This document shows positions 1-10,330 of a stretch of DNA of 64,000 nucleotides, piece after piece. The stretch comes from Lumbricus terrestris (Eukaryota > Annelida > Clitellata > Crassiclitellata > Lumbricidae). The stretch spans positions 6,726,692-6,790,691 of the forward strand of contig OX457036.1 in NCBI GenBank assembly GCA_949752735.1, in the 5' to 3' direction. The notes beneath the pieces were generated by a model that was not told the origin of the DNA, did no database searches, and was given only the letters and a program-made list of their open reading frames with translations. The number at the start of each line of letters is the position of its first letter. Position 1 is the stretch's first letter. Made by a program: the position numbers and the translations under genes.

Positions 1-3000
1 GATAGTGGAGCGCTGCAGTCTTTGGTGTCTAATGAATGGTTGAATGAGCATGAGTTTGTACACATGAATGAAACGAGGTTACTCAGAGGTATATCTGGTT
101 CTATTGTGGAATGTCCTCTGGTGAAAGTGAATGTTGATTGTGCATTTGTTCAAGGTGAGGTGTTATGCTGTCTAATGAATTCACTTCCAATGGCTGGGGT
201 GCATTGCATTGTGGGTAATGATACAGCGCTGGCAGGACAGGTGTTGGAGGTCGCGGTGACGACTCGTGCACAGGCTAGAGCACATGCAGTGAGACAGAGT
301 GAGAGGGAGACGGCGGTGTGCAGTGAAGCGGCGCCCGAGCAGTCGGAGATAGTGGGTCAAAGTACGGAGTCGGCCGACCAAGAGCGAACGCCAGGTGAAA
401 TAATTGACAGACAAGTTGAACGAATGAATTTCGATGAAGGCGACTTATCGAGTTTATTTGCAGCGACAGAATCTGTTGTGACAGAAAGATCGGAGCTATA
501 TGTTAGCCGACAGGAATTAATATTGCGCCAGCGCCGGTGTCCTGAATTGAGACCATTGTATGCACAAGTCGACGAGACGGTGTCTGTCGGTGGGCGTGTA
601 CAACCGTATGCGTTGGTGGACGAGGTCTTGGTGCGTCGATGGGAGGAGAAGTGTACACCATTAGGAATGGGTGTGGTACAAATAGTTGTGCCTCGTGACT
701 TAAGACAGAAGTTGTTGCATGTGGCCCATGATATACCAGCGGCTGGGCATTTGGGTACTAGAAAGACACTGGATCGGTTGACGAAGCATTTCTGGTGGCC
801 TCATGTGAATCGAGACGTTCGTGAGTATTGTCGTTCATGTGATGTGTGTCAACGCTTAGGCAAAGGAAACAGAAATTATAGGGCGCCCATGGTCAGTATG
901 CCTGTAATGGAGGAAGTGTTTCAACGCTTGGCAATGGATATCGTAGGCCCATTGAGTGTATGTGAGGGAACGGGGAATAGGTTTATTCTCACGGTCATTG
1001 ATTTGGCTTCCCATTTTCCATTTGCGTTTCCGTTGAAGAATCATACGGCGCAGGATGTGGCTAAATGTTTGTGTGAAGTTTTTTCGCTTTTCGGATTTCC
1101 GAAAGAATTGTTATCTGATTGTGGCTCAGAATTCATGTCTGATTTGATGCAAGTGTTTGTGCATGAATGTGGTATTGTGCAGTTGAAAACTAGTCCTTAT
1201 AGACCACAAACGAATGGCTCGTGCGAACGCTTTCATCGTACTATGAAAGATATGTTGAAGGCGTTGGCTGAAACATATCCGGGTTCTTGGGATGCAATGT
1301 TGCCGTGGATCTTGTTTGCATATAGAGAGGTTCCGGTACAGGGTACTGGCTTTTCTGCTTTTGATTTGATGTATGGCAGAGATGTGCGTGGCATGTTGCA
1401 ATTGATGAAGGAAGAATGGTTGGCGAAAGATGTTGTACATGAAGTGTCTGGCAAGAACGTGATTGACTATGTTTTACAATTACGTGAACGTATGCGTGTT
1501 GGATTGAAACTTGCTGGTGAAAATGCTGTTGATGCGAAAAGTAAATCGAAGCAACTGTATGATAAGCAGTCACGTGCTGTGTCTTTTGAGGAAGGTGAAA
1601 AGGTTTTACTCTTGATTCCGTTGGTGGGTAAACCTTTACAGACCAAATATTGTGGACCGTATGTGGTTGTACGTCGACTTGGTCCGGTCGATTATTTAGT
1701 GAGTACCCCGGATCGAAGAAAAACGGAACGGGTGGTACATGTGAATCTGATGAAGCGCTATGTGGATCGTATGGATGTGGTGTATGAGCGACCGAATGAG
1801 GAGGTGGTGGCTTCTGTGTTGGTGGTAAATCCGGATGTGAGGATGAATGATGTGACTTTAGAGGATAAGGTCTTACAATGTGAAGTGTCTGCTGAATGTC
1901 GTGCGGAATTGCGGGATGTTTTGCATGACTTTGCACATGTGTTTAGTGAAGTACCGGGTAAAACATCTATGGTGTCTCATAGAATTGATTTGGTTGAAGG
2001 TGCTCGCCCTGTTCGACAATACCCTTACAGGTTAAATCCCGAGAAAATGGCGAGGGTGGATAAAGAGGTGAATCAGTTGTTGGAAGCGGGGATAATAGAG
2101 GAGTCCGAGAGTCCGTGGGCAGCTCCGATTGTCTTGGTGCCTAAGCCAAACGGTACAGATCGTCTTTGTACAGATTTCAGGAAACTGAATGGATTATCTG
2201 TTCCGGATCCATTTCCTATGCCACGGGTGGAGGTGTTAATTGATCGAGTGGGTCAGTCACGGTTTATAACAAAGCTGGATATGACTAAAGGTTACTGGCA
2301 GATCCCGATGCATCCGGAGTCAGTTCCGTTAACTGCGTTTGTCACCCCGAAAGGGCATTACCAATGGAAATACACGAGTTTTGGCCTGAAGAATGCTCCG
2401 GCTTCGTTCTCAAGGTTAATTATGAAAGTGCTGAATGGATTGAATGAGTTTTGTGATGCTTATTTAGACGACATCATCATTTTCAGCTTAGCATGGTCGG
2501 ATCATTTGGTTCATTTGCGAAAAGTGTTATCTCGAATAGCTGATGCTTGTTTAACTCTGAATCTGGCTAAATGTGTCTTTGCTAATGCGTCTGTGGATTT
2601 CTTGGGTCATCACATTGGGATTGACGGAGTTCAGCCAAGGTTGAAGAAGGTGGAAGCGGTGTTGAAATTTCCTAGGCCTGCTATTAAAAAACAGGTGCAA
2701 TCTTTCTTAGGATTAGCGGGATACTATCAGAGGTACTTGCCTCATTTCTCTGATATTACTTTGCCGCTCACGGCTTTGACAAAGAAAGGGATTCCTTTTA
2801 GATGGAATGAGGAAGCGGAGGTTGCTTTTCTTGATCTAAAATCTCGTCTGGCTTCTAGACCTATCTTAATACCTCCTGACTTTACTAAACAGTTTTGTGT
2901 GGGTGTTGATGCTTCTCAATTCTGTCTGGGAGCGTGCTTGTTTCAGATGAAGGATGGATTGGAACACCCGATCTGCTATTTGAGTCGGAAGCTGCTGCCG

Positions 3001-3261
3001 CAGGAGATTCGCTATTCGACCATAGAGAAGGAAGCGCTGGCACTGATGGTCGCCTTGCGGGCCTTTAGTGTCTACTTTGGATCCGCAGTCGTCCTGGTGT
3101 TCACCGATCATAAACCTTTGCAGTTCATCCATCAGATGGCGAACAAAAATATGAAGCTCTTGCGATGGAGTTTGGAGCTTGAACAGTACAACTTGGACAT
3201 TAGACATCGTCCAGGCGAATGGAATGTTCTGCCGGACATTCTGAGTCTTCCATCTGCATAA
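1..3261 (+). CDS. Gypsy-type pol polyprotein with integrase before RT (5' partial)
   Basis: Polyprotein that matures, integrates and reverse transcribes the element. Numbering residues from base 22, the order is as follows. The protease DSGA motif lies at bases 1-12. The integrase HHCC finger has H236, H243, C273 and C276. The integrase core has D306, D366 and E402 (35 residues between the last two). A GPY/F-type module lies near residue 550, with the triplet GPY visible. The RT has YLDD at 814-817. RNase H has D963, E1004 and D1029, followed by the RHRPGEWN tail. Usual Ty3/gypsy order is PR-RT-RH-INT. INT upstream of RT is the hallmark of Gmr1-like elements. No stop or frameshift is seen. 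The start lies upstream of the window, so the first in-window ATG is not meaningful. Confidence 0.93.
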   Translation, partial: DSGALQSLVSNEWLNEHEFVHMNETRLLRGISGSIVECPLVKVNVDCAFVQGEVLCCLMNSLPMAGVHCIVGNDTALAGQVLEVAVTTRAQARAHAVRQSERETAVCSEAAPEQSEIVGQSTESADQERTPGEIIDRQVERMNFDEGDLSSLFAATESVVTERSELYVSRQELILRQRRCPELRPLYAQVDETVSVGGRVQPYALVDEVLVRRWEEKCTPLGMGVVQIVVPRDLRQKLLHVAHDIPAAGHLGTRKTLDRLTKHFWWPHVNRDVREYCRSCDVCQRLGKGNRNYRAPMVSMPVMEEVFQRLAMDIVGPLSVCEGTGNRFILTVIDLASHFPFAFPLKNHTAQDVAKCLCEVFSLFGFPKELLSDCGSEFMSDLMQVFVHECGIVQLKTSPYRPQTNGSCERFHRTMKDMLKALAETYPGSWDAMLPWILFAYREVPVQGTGFSAFDLMYGRDVRGMLQLMKEEWLAKDVVHEVSGKNVIDYVLQLRERMRVGLKLAGENAVDAKSKSKQLYDKQSRAVSFEEGEKVLLLIPLVGKPLQTKYCGPYVVVRRLGPVDYLVSTPDRRKTERVVHVNLMKRYVDRMDVVYERPNEEVVASVLVVNPDVRMNDVTLEDKVLQCEVSAECRAELRDVLHDFAHVFSEVPGKTSMVSHRIDLVEGARPVRQYPYRLNPEKMARVDKEVNQLLEAGIIEESESPWAAPIVLVPKPNGTDRLCTDFRKLNGLSVPDPFPMPRVEVLIDRVGQSRFITKLDMTKGYWQIPMHPESVPLTAFVTPKGHYQWKYTSFGLKNAPASFSRLIMKVLNGLNEFCDAYLDDIIIFSLAWSDHLVHLRKVLSRIADACLTLNLAKCVFANASVDFLGHHIGIDGVQPRLKKVEAVLKFPRPAIKKQVQSFLGLAGYYQRYLPHFSDITLPLTALTKKGIPFRWNEEAEVAFLDLKSRLASRPILIPPDFTKQFCVGVDASQFCLGACLFQMKDGLEHPICYLSRKLLPQEIRYSTIEKEALALMVALRAFSVYFGSAVVLVFTDHKPLQFIHQMANKNMKLLRWSLELEQYNLDIRHRPGEWNVLPDILSLPSA

Positions 3262-3384
3262 TGTGAGTGGGAGCGGGTGAGGGCACACGTCAATCAGTGT
3301 CTCCACTTGTCTCCTCACAGCGGAGTCGTCGGGCGTGCTAGAGATGCTCTCTGGTACGTCTATCCTCGTCGTATGTCAATGAAA

Positions 3385-3492
3385 CATTCTGTCATGAAAA
3401 GTCAAACACTGTCCAGAAACAGTTTCAAGGGAACATTCTGTCATGAAAAGTCAAACACTGTCCAGAAACAGTTTCAATGGAACGTTCTGTCA
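3385..3492 (+). repeat. 49-bp direct repeat in retrotransposon 3' region
   Basis: A unit beginning CATTCTGTCATGAAAAGTCA starts at 3385 and 3434, and a third, diverged unit starts at 3483. The first two units are almost identical. The repeat lies between the pol stop and the polypurine tract. Confidence 0.85.
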
Positions 3493-3908
3493 TAAAAGGA
3501 AAGCACGGAATTCTTCGGCAATGAACTCTTCAGTGTGTCTGTAGTGTAGGGTGGCTTGTGCCGATGACCATTATACATTTTGGTTCATTTTTGATACACC
3601 AGTTGGTGTCCAAATTTTTTCTTGTGTTTCAGATATAGTTTTTTGGACATTTGAACTATTGATGTGTATGTATATATATCGTGATTACGTGTGAACTGAT
3701 GATTTGGGTTATATGAAGTTTGTGTATTCAGATCATGATTATATCGGACTCTTACGTTATTTATGAGTGCGATGCATTATTTAGTTAAGTCTTGCTGAAT
3801 TGCTTAGTACGTGTAATGGCTTGTACTGAGTGATTTTGCATTTAGGCGTAGCATTGTTTGTATAGTTCGTCGTCCCCGTTGGACTCCTCATGTTCTGGTG
3901 GGGGGGTA

Positions 3909-4356
3909 TGTGAGTGTTAGCTACCTATTACCCCTCTGGGCTTCCTTACTTGGACTCTCCTTGACTATGTGGGAGTTGAGGGAAGGGCAGGGCCTATTTA
4001 AAGGGCTACTACTGTGGGGGCTTGCTTCTTGTCGTGGGTCTACTCTGTGGTGTGTGTTCGACTCCTGTTGAGCGTGGCGTGTGGTTCGTGTTCTACGACG
4101 TTTGTCTTCTTCGATTGCCGTCCCACCTCGTTGGTGAACTGGCCTACATCCGTCTTCCTTTGGGCTCCGTTAGCCTGGTGTGTCTTCACGTCAGCTCTGT
4201 CGAATCAGCTGTATCGGTCGTACTTCATGTCAGCTTTGGGTAACGTTAACCTACTCCTTGTCAGACTGCTCTGTTATTGAATAAATCGATGTTATTTTAC
4301 ATTACGGACCTGAGTATTACTCATCATCTTCTAGACTAGAGCAAGTGAACCCAACA
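3909..4356 (+). repeat. 3' LTR of the Gmr1-like element
   Basis: Starts TGTGAGTGTTAGC directly after the G-rich tract and ends CCAACA, giving TGT...ACA ends. It contains a TATA-like TATTTAAAG at 3995-4003 and a polyadenylation signal AATAAA at 4280-4285, the expected spacing for a functional LTR. The exact right edge is inferred from the terminal CA because no second LTR is available for comparison. Confidence 0.75.
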
Positions 4357-5568
4357 GCGGACATACTGTGTAGGCAGCTATTAGCGCCAATAATTGCAGT
4401 CTGTTTGGTCAGTTAGTATACAGTAGTTAAGGTTGATTTTGTGTATTCTGTGATCTGCGTTCTTGCGAATTGTTTAAACTGCATAATTGTACACTGTTGT
4501 GTTCTGTCAACCGGCTTGTTGAATTAAACGAAAATTATTACAATAATTTTTATTATTATTCTTGACTGTGGGATTTCGCACACATGAACGGAAGTCGCAA
4601 AATGTTACATTGTACAGTTAATATAACATAGAAATATTCTGTATTAAGGGTGTTTAACTTTTTTCTCCATTTTCCGTTATCTGATCAAACGGCAAGATCT
4701 CGCTTCTTTAGAGGCCACTTCTATCCATCTGAAAACTGCCGACATCTAAAAACATGTTCAGCTCAATTATACTGAAAAGTAAACATAAATAGGTAGACAC
4801 GTTTTACTAAGGAATTTGTGGTTTTTGTAGGTTTCACTAACATAATTATTCTCACCTATCGCTTGAGGCAAGGTATACAGCAGCAGATTCCATGAATACT
4901 TCTGAGCTTGTGTGTACTTCTGTCTATGTCTTTTCGTCTTTCTCTTTGTCTGTCTGTCTGCATGACTTTCCATCATCAAGACTATAACTACAATATATAT
5001 CTCTATATCTGTGTTACTATATGTGAGTGTGTCTGTTTGTCGATCCATCTGTCCGTGTGTCTGTTGTGTGAGTAAGTAGGAATATTCTTTAGTATAGACC
5101 ACCAGCAAACGCATAGTAGTTTACAGAGGTTATCAATAATAGAAAACATTTTATGCAAGGTTATACAACGTTCGCATACTATAGAACGTTTTTTCTGTGT
5201 GTGTCTCTGTGTTTGACTGTTTTACTTTCTGTCTGTCTGTCTATCTATCTCTGACTCACTTTTTCTGTGTTCCTGTCTAAGATGCTGTTGCTTGCTATGG
5301 AACTGCATTAAACTGCATGGAACCTGATTTCTGCAAAGGCAATTAACTGTACAGGTGTCGACAGAATGTTTTGAAGCAGTGAATCTATCATCAAACGTAA
5401 TCTCAACTGTATAGCGAATGAGACATGATGGACTTATAATATTTCTAAACATAAGAATTTGCAGGTGTTTAAAAGCGGGCATAAAGGGTTCACCTGCTGT
5501 ACGCCTGCCTGTCGGTTTCTCAAATCTTCTGTTTTTCAATCTGTCTGCATCTTTGTAAATCTGTCTCA
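4357..5568. other. Intergenic, TCTG-rich, short dispersed repeats
   Basis: No gene seen. TCTG/TCTA-type microsatellite stretches lie around 4921-5260. About 60 bp near 5070-5128 recurs near 19130-19190 (shared core CACCAGCAAACGCATAGT). About 45 bp near 4680-4725 recurs near 25905-25950 (shared core AAACGGCAAGATCTCGCTTC). Confidence 0.6.
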
Positions 5569-5985
5569 GCCGGTGTCACGAAATAGAGTATCCCCCGTAT
5601 TAATTGTATCCCCCAAAATTAAAAAAGTCGAAAAAACCGCTTCCGCGTGTAGTTTTTTTTGCAAATTAATTTTCATCTGCTTTGTTTTGAACAATGACAC
5701 TAACTGTTACAGGTATGTTTATTCCGACTAGATCAGAGGTGTCAAAGAGCTGGCCCGCGGGCCATTTCTGGCCCGCCGACGATTTTTTTCTGGCCCTCGG
5801 AGCCTTCGATAAAGATTACAAAATATGAGGACAAAAGCTCATTTTTTATTTTACACTAAATTTAGTCAACGCCAAATACATCGAGGTTTTTTCTTACTGG
5901 CGTCACTTTTGCTCAGACGCACAGCTCTGTGTAGACTGTGCATCCATGGTTTCCTATAATTGGTTCAAGGTTGTCTGCTAACAAA

Positions 5986-6552
5986 GGTGTCACGACAACT
6001 GGTCTACAGACAACTCGTCTAACGACAAGTGTTCTAACGACAGCTGATCTACAGACAACTGTTCCAGCGCTTGAGAAATGAAAGCTGGATGAAAGTTTTT
6101 AGAGGTGAAATGGAGGCTGGATTGATGAAAAAACGCAAGAGAAATGAAATCTGGATGAAGGTTATTTTACAGGTGAAATAGAAGCTGGATTGACGAAAAT
6201 AACGCACAAGAAATAAAAGCTGGATTAATGTATTTCTAAATCTGAAATAGAAGCTGGATTGATGAAAAAACGCTTAAGTTATGGAAGCTGGATGAGGGTA
6301 ACTTTATATCTAAAATAGAAACCAGATTGACAAAAATAACGAGCGAGAAATAGAAGGTATTTGTAAATCTGAAGTAAACACTGGATGCATGTTGAAATGC
6401 ATGAATGAAAATCATCTGTCCAGCTTCAATTTAAGCTTTTTTCAAAAATCAAGCTTCTATTTCACCAATACGATTCGTCTGTAGACCAGTTGTCGTTAGA
6501 TGAATTATCTGGGGGTCACTTATCGTGGGCCTAGACCAATTGTCGTGGGACC
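5986..6552. mobile_element. Mutator-like MITE, 9-bp target duplication GCTAACAAA
   Basis: Ends GGTGTCACGACAACTGG and, reversed, GGTCCCACGACAATTGG. GCTAACAAA flanks both sides exactly (5977-5985 and 6553-6561). A 9-bp duplication and GG-starting TIRs fit Mutator-like elements. The body is a degenerate minisatellite with repeated GAARYTGGAT blocks about 60-70 bp apart. Class assignment rests on duplication length only. Confidence 0.8.
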
Positions 6553-6600
6553 GCTAACAAAATTATGAAAGTTAAGAAATACTTATAATATTTAAAAATA

Positions 6601-7060
6601 TTGTCAAAATTTAATAAGAAACGAAAAGTGGACATTATATCAAGATCTTTTCGCGATATTTGGACGGATATGTATTTCTTTGATGAATACAGCAGTAATT
6701 CCGTAGATCTATGTTTAATTTGTCAGAAAAAGGTTAGCGTTGTGAAAAAATACAACCTCCGTAGACATTATGATACAAAGCATGGTGATATTTACAGCGG
6801 GGGCTGCCGCCGCCTAGGCCAGAATAATAAAGATAAGATTGAAGAAGAACTTGCCCAAGCATCAGAATGTTTTCAAGACAATCGTTCACCAGTCAGTGTC
6901 TGCTGTAGTAGCAAGTTATGCAGTTTCTCACATGGTTGCCACAGCAATGAAGCCTTTTTGTCGAGGGAGATTTTGTAAAAGATTGCTTGTTGAAGGCTCG
7001 GAAATTGTGTGCCGGGATAAAAAGCAGTGTTTTGCTAATATAAGTTTATCACATATTTGA
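6601..7060 (+). pseudogene. hAT transposase remnant, BED zinc finger
   Basis: N-terminal part of a hAT transposase, which in intact relatives binds and cuts the element ends. The frame from 6601 has a BED-type finger with C38, C41, H56 and H61 (CLICQKKV ... YNLRRHYDTKH). Family-like sequence then continues in the frame used from 6839 (ASYAVSHMVATAMKPF), so a frameshift lies at about 6850-6890. The RNase H-like catalytic core is missing. The copy cannot make an active enzyme. The ORF begins just right of the nested MITE. It has no host-gene neighbour to suggest domestication. Confidence 0.8.
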
Positions 7061-7561
7061 CTCTTTGTATGCTAAAAAGGCACCATTTGAGATTTACTTA
7101 TTCAAAACTTTTCTGGGAATTGGCTGACCAAGCCCGAAGCTCTCTCTCAGATCACTACCCAATTTTGCTCAGAAGCTTCGACACCCTGGCCCGCCACCTG
7201 TTGGAAAATGTTCACACTGGCCCGCCACTAAAAAAGGTTTGACACCCCTGGACTAGATAATTTGTTTTGCCCTGTTTTTAGAGCACTTAAAACATTTAAA
7301 ACGCTTAAGAACACTCAGAGTCACTAAATAAATTCGAGTTGCCTTTCTCTGAGCATTGCCTAGGACACTTAAAACAATTAGAGTCACTTTAAAGTTTGAT
7401 TACAGCATAAATATTTTTATTATGCGCATTTTTCAAAAAAGGGATAGAATGGTTTATCCCCCCGGATAGTATAGACCGGCTAATTCCATCCGGGGGGGGG
7501 GTAGATTAATTCATCCCCCCGGATAGCTTTCAGGGGGGATACTCCGTTTCATGACACCGGC

Positions 7562-9386
7562 GGTGGAAAACAGAGTTGTCAGTGCTTTGATTCTTCTTTG
7601 TTGATATACGGTAGCGCAGGTTCCTCAGTTGATGTTGCAGGATCATTGTGAAATAATACCAGATAACGAATCCATAGCCAGCTATTTTTTAATCTAGACA
7701 TCTCCAGAGGAGGGCAAATTTTCTCACATAAATGACATTTGAACCAGACAATTTGACAAAATGACAATGGTTTTTAGTTGCTGCAAGCAGTATAGTGCTG
7801 CATGAACTGTAATAATTTTCTGTTAAGTAATAATGATATTTCCTAAAACTAATGCATTCTAACGGTAACAAACAGAAAGTAAAATATTTAAGAATCGTGT
7901 CGAGGAATTAACGGTCGACTCCACTTCGCAAAACTATTTTAACTATCGACTCGACAGCAAGTCGATGAAGTCGACAATATTTGATCGACTCGATTTGACC
8001 ATCATATTATTAATCGACAAAATTTTATGACAGTTTCCGTTTTGAGAGTAACCCATTCGTTTTTTCAACACCCTTAAAAGGACAAAAGAATGACTACTAT
8101 ATAAGCAGATGAATCTCATTTATTCCAGATTTGTCGTGCATATATTTTGTCTAAGTAAGCAATAAATATCGATCATACAAATTCAAACACAATGATCTGG
8201 CATTAAATATCATGAGTGGCGTCTTATAACTTCCAATAAACGTATGCAAAAGTACAGTCAAAATTACAGCATGTAGCCAACCGTTGACGCTCTTCCTCTG
8301 TTTTCTCACCAGTGATGCCAATTTCAACAGAGGTGATTTTCACTATGAATAACTATAATTAGCCTACCAATAATTTGCTCCCGAAACAGATGAATGGCGA
8401 AATCTATAAGCCAAACACCAGATTAAAATAATAAGACCCTACTTCACTGCCTCTAGGACAAATAAGGCGATTGTTAGTCGTCCAGCGGACGGTAGATGGC
8501 GTAGTTAAAGGCGATTGACGCATTGATAATGAAAAACTGGAGACTATCCCCCGGGGAAGGTGAATGGGCGGGGCAAGGCGTGTCACTCGAGGAGTGTTAG
8601 TGCTCGACTGATGGCTTAATAGAATAGTTCACTATAATAATTACACACGCACATATTCACAGACCTATAATAAAATTATTATGGTTCCAATAATTATTAT
8701 TCCTTTGGATGTTAATTGTTATGCAAAACGTTCAGAGCGGAACCGCTGGCCCAAGATGCGGAAACCTACTGTAACAGACCGTATACGTTAATGTAATGCT
8801 TTGTTGAAAATAGATATTGATCTATTTGTTGAGATTTCTCAATAACTCGTATGCTTGAGAAAATTACCCGCGATCACTTTCCCATTATTTTCAGATTCGA
8901 CTTATCAGCACAATGACCGTAAAATAATTATGAAATGCATTTTTATTTTGGGATTATTCTTAAGTCAGTCCAATTATAGTCAGCCACTTATATTGTCAGA
9001 GTAATTAAATGCAGTGTTATTTCATTTGTAGTCCAGCTAATGGTTATTCTATCATGCAATTATAGTCATCTGAGATATTCTCAATGACCGCGCGAAAATG
9101 AAATTATTGAAGAGGTATTTTCCGAAATTAAATGTGACAATACTGTTCAGTTTTAGTCATTATTCCTTTAAACAGGATTTTCTGCAATTTAGACAACTTC
9201 TTCGTGCAGCAAAACATAACAGTTTTGATTTTGACCATAACCCGTACATATTCGTTTTTAAACACCTGTGAAAACATACAAAGCAGACTATGTATAACAT
9301 TTTGGTAGCTTGATTTGCAACTTGTGAGTATGGTGAAACCCCAAAAGATGGACCTTTAGGAAACGTCCGGACGGTAAAGTGACGCA
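7562..9386. other. Intergenic, downstream of the bHLH gene
   Basis: No gene seen. AT-rich. A cluster of TCGAC/GTCGA palindromes lies at about 7912-8005. One member of a dispersed repeat pair lies at 8442-8620. The part nearest 9387 may include the bHLH 3' UTR, but no clear minus-strand AATAAA was recognised close to the stop. Confidence 0.5.
8442..8620. repeat. Dispersed ~170-bp repeat, copy 1
   Basis: Shares GCGGACGGTAGATGGCGTAG and long collinear flanks with 27163-27332. No TIR, tail or coding capacity seen. Confidence 0.7.
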
Positions 9387-9573
9387 TCAAGCCAACCTTG
9401 ACCAAGAATTAGAGCCACTGGATGTGACATACGGGCTCTTCAGCGGCTCCATGTTTGCTTCTTCAGAAAGCGCATCAAGTTCACATATGAACGAAGGCCG
9501 TTGATCGGTGGACAAAGGATGTTGGAGCAGTTTGTTGCCTCTCAGACAATCTGAGGTTTCTAATGGACTAGGC
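9387..9573 (-). CDS. Putative terminal exon of the Olig-like gene
   Basis: Acceptor TTTCCTGTAG ends at 9574. The first base completes the codon begun at 9701 (AG|G, Arg), then 61 more codons to TGA at 9387-9389 (PSPLETSDC ... SWSRLA). The phase match and the 127-bp intron support it. The sequence itself shows no known domain, as is common for Olig C-termini. Confidence 0.6.
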
Positions 9574-9700
9574 CTACAGGAAAGCATCCAACTAAAAAAC
9601 GACTCACCAAATACTAAAAAATGACTCACAAAATCCACTTGAGTGACCGTGTGTCAACTTGAGGTAGCCATATGTCTAAATGAGGCTAACGTGGGTCTAC

Positions 9701-9858
9701 CTGTGATTTATGTGGTCTTCCTGTTGTAGCATTCGACCTAAATAAGGTCTAATTGAATCCGATTGGCATTTCACGGAGTGAGATAGGGCACGCGAAGGAT
9801 CGGCCAACTTCAGAGTCATTTCATGATCCAAAATATCCCGGAACTCCTTGATATGACC
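9701..9858 (-). CDS. Olig-like bHLH exon, 3' piece beyond the transposon
   Basis: Reads GHIKEFRDIL after the right-hand target duplication, in the same frame as the 5' piece once one duplication is discounted. It ends at a donor CACAG|GTAGAC (exon end 9701) with 2 nt carried over. Without splicing it would stop after NHR. Confidence 0.75.
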
Positions 9859-10330
9859 CAGGGCCGGATTAAGGCATGTTCGACATGTTCGGTCGAACAG
9901 GGGCCCCCACACTTTAGGAGGCCCCCCACACATGCAATAATATTTTTCATCACTGTTAATCATGATAGTAAAAATGAGTAAAATATCTCGGAACAAGTTG
10001 TCAAACTATATGAAAACTATTGATTTTAGCATAATATAGTCTTACAATTTTTGAGCATGTGTGGGGGCCCGTATTGTAGGTTCCAATTCCAAGCAGACTT
10101 ATCTTAAAATCGGCCAGAAATTCTAGCAAGGATTATCAGTTTTAACTAGCCTACTTAGATCAAGGCCTATATGATTTTAGACACTTAACACCTCTTCCGA
10201 TCGAAATTCAAGTGACATGCAACGCATTTATGAAATGGCATGATTATACACTCTTTGCTTTTACGAATTAGGAGGTCTAGGCCTACTAATTGCGTAAACG
10301 CGAAAATCTAGGCGTATATTAGTGTGTGAT

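Larger units (their letters stand above)
1..4356 (+). mobile_element. Gmr1-like Ty3/gypsy LTR retrotransposon, right part
   Basis: The window opens inside the element. The first codons read DSGA, the active site of a retroviral-type aspartic protease. One long open frame runs to 3261, followed by a 647-bp untranslated stretch, a G-rich polypurine tract at about 3897-3908 and a 3' LTR at 3909-4356. The 5' LTR, gag and upstream target duplication lie outside the window. The frame is open for 1,087 codons, so the copy looks young. Confidence 0.92.
5734..7250 (+). mobile_element. hAT element with perfect 8-bp target duplication GACTAGAT
   Basis: TIRs CAGAGGTGTCAAA and CAGGGGTGTCAAA (right end read in reverse) flanked by GACTAGAT at 5726-5733 and 7251-7258. 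Subterminal GGCCCGCGGGCC-type blocks and the BED-finger ORF inside match the hAT group related to vertebrate ZBED/SCAND3-type genes. It is internally deleted and carries a nested MITE at 5986-6552. Confidence 0.9.
5569..7561. mobile_element. Unclassified TIR element with GCCGGTGTCA ends
   Basis: Left end GCCGGTGTCACGAAATAGAG and right end, read on the other strand, GCCGGTGTCATGAAACGGAG. Both are followed by AGTATCCCCC or TATCCCCC. The inner edge carries GGATAG/CCCCCC palindromic blocks (7455-7540). No convincing target duplication is visible. Its body is largely occupied by a nested hAT element. Compare 17956-21267, whose ends also begin GCCGGTGT. Confidence 0.65.
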
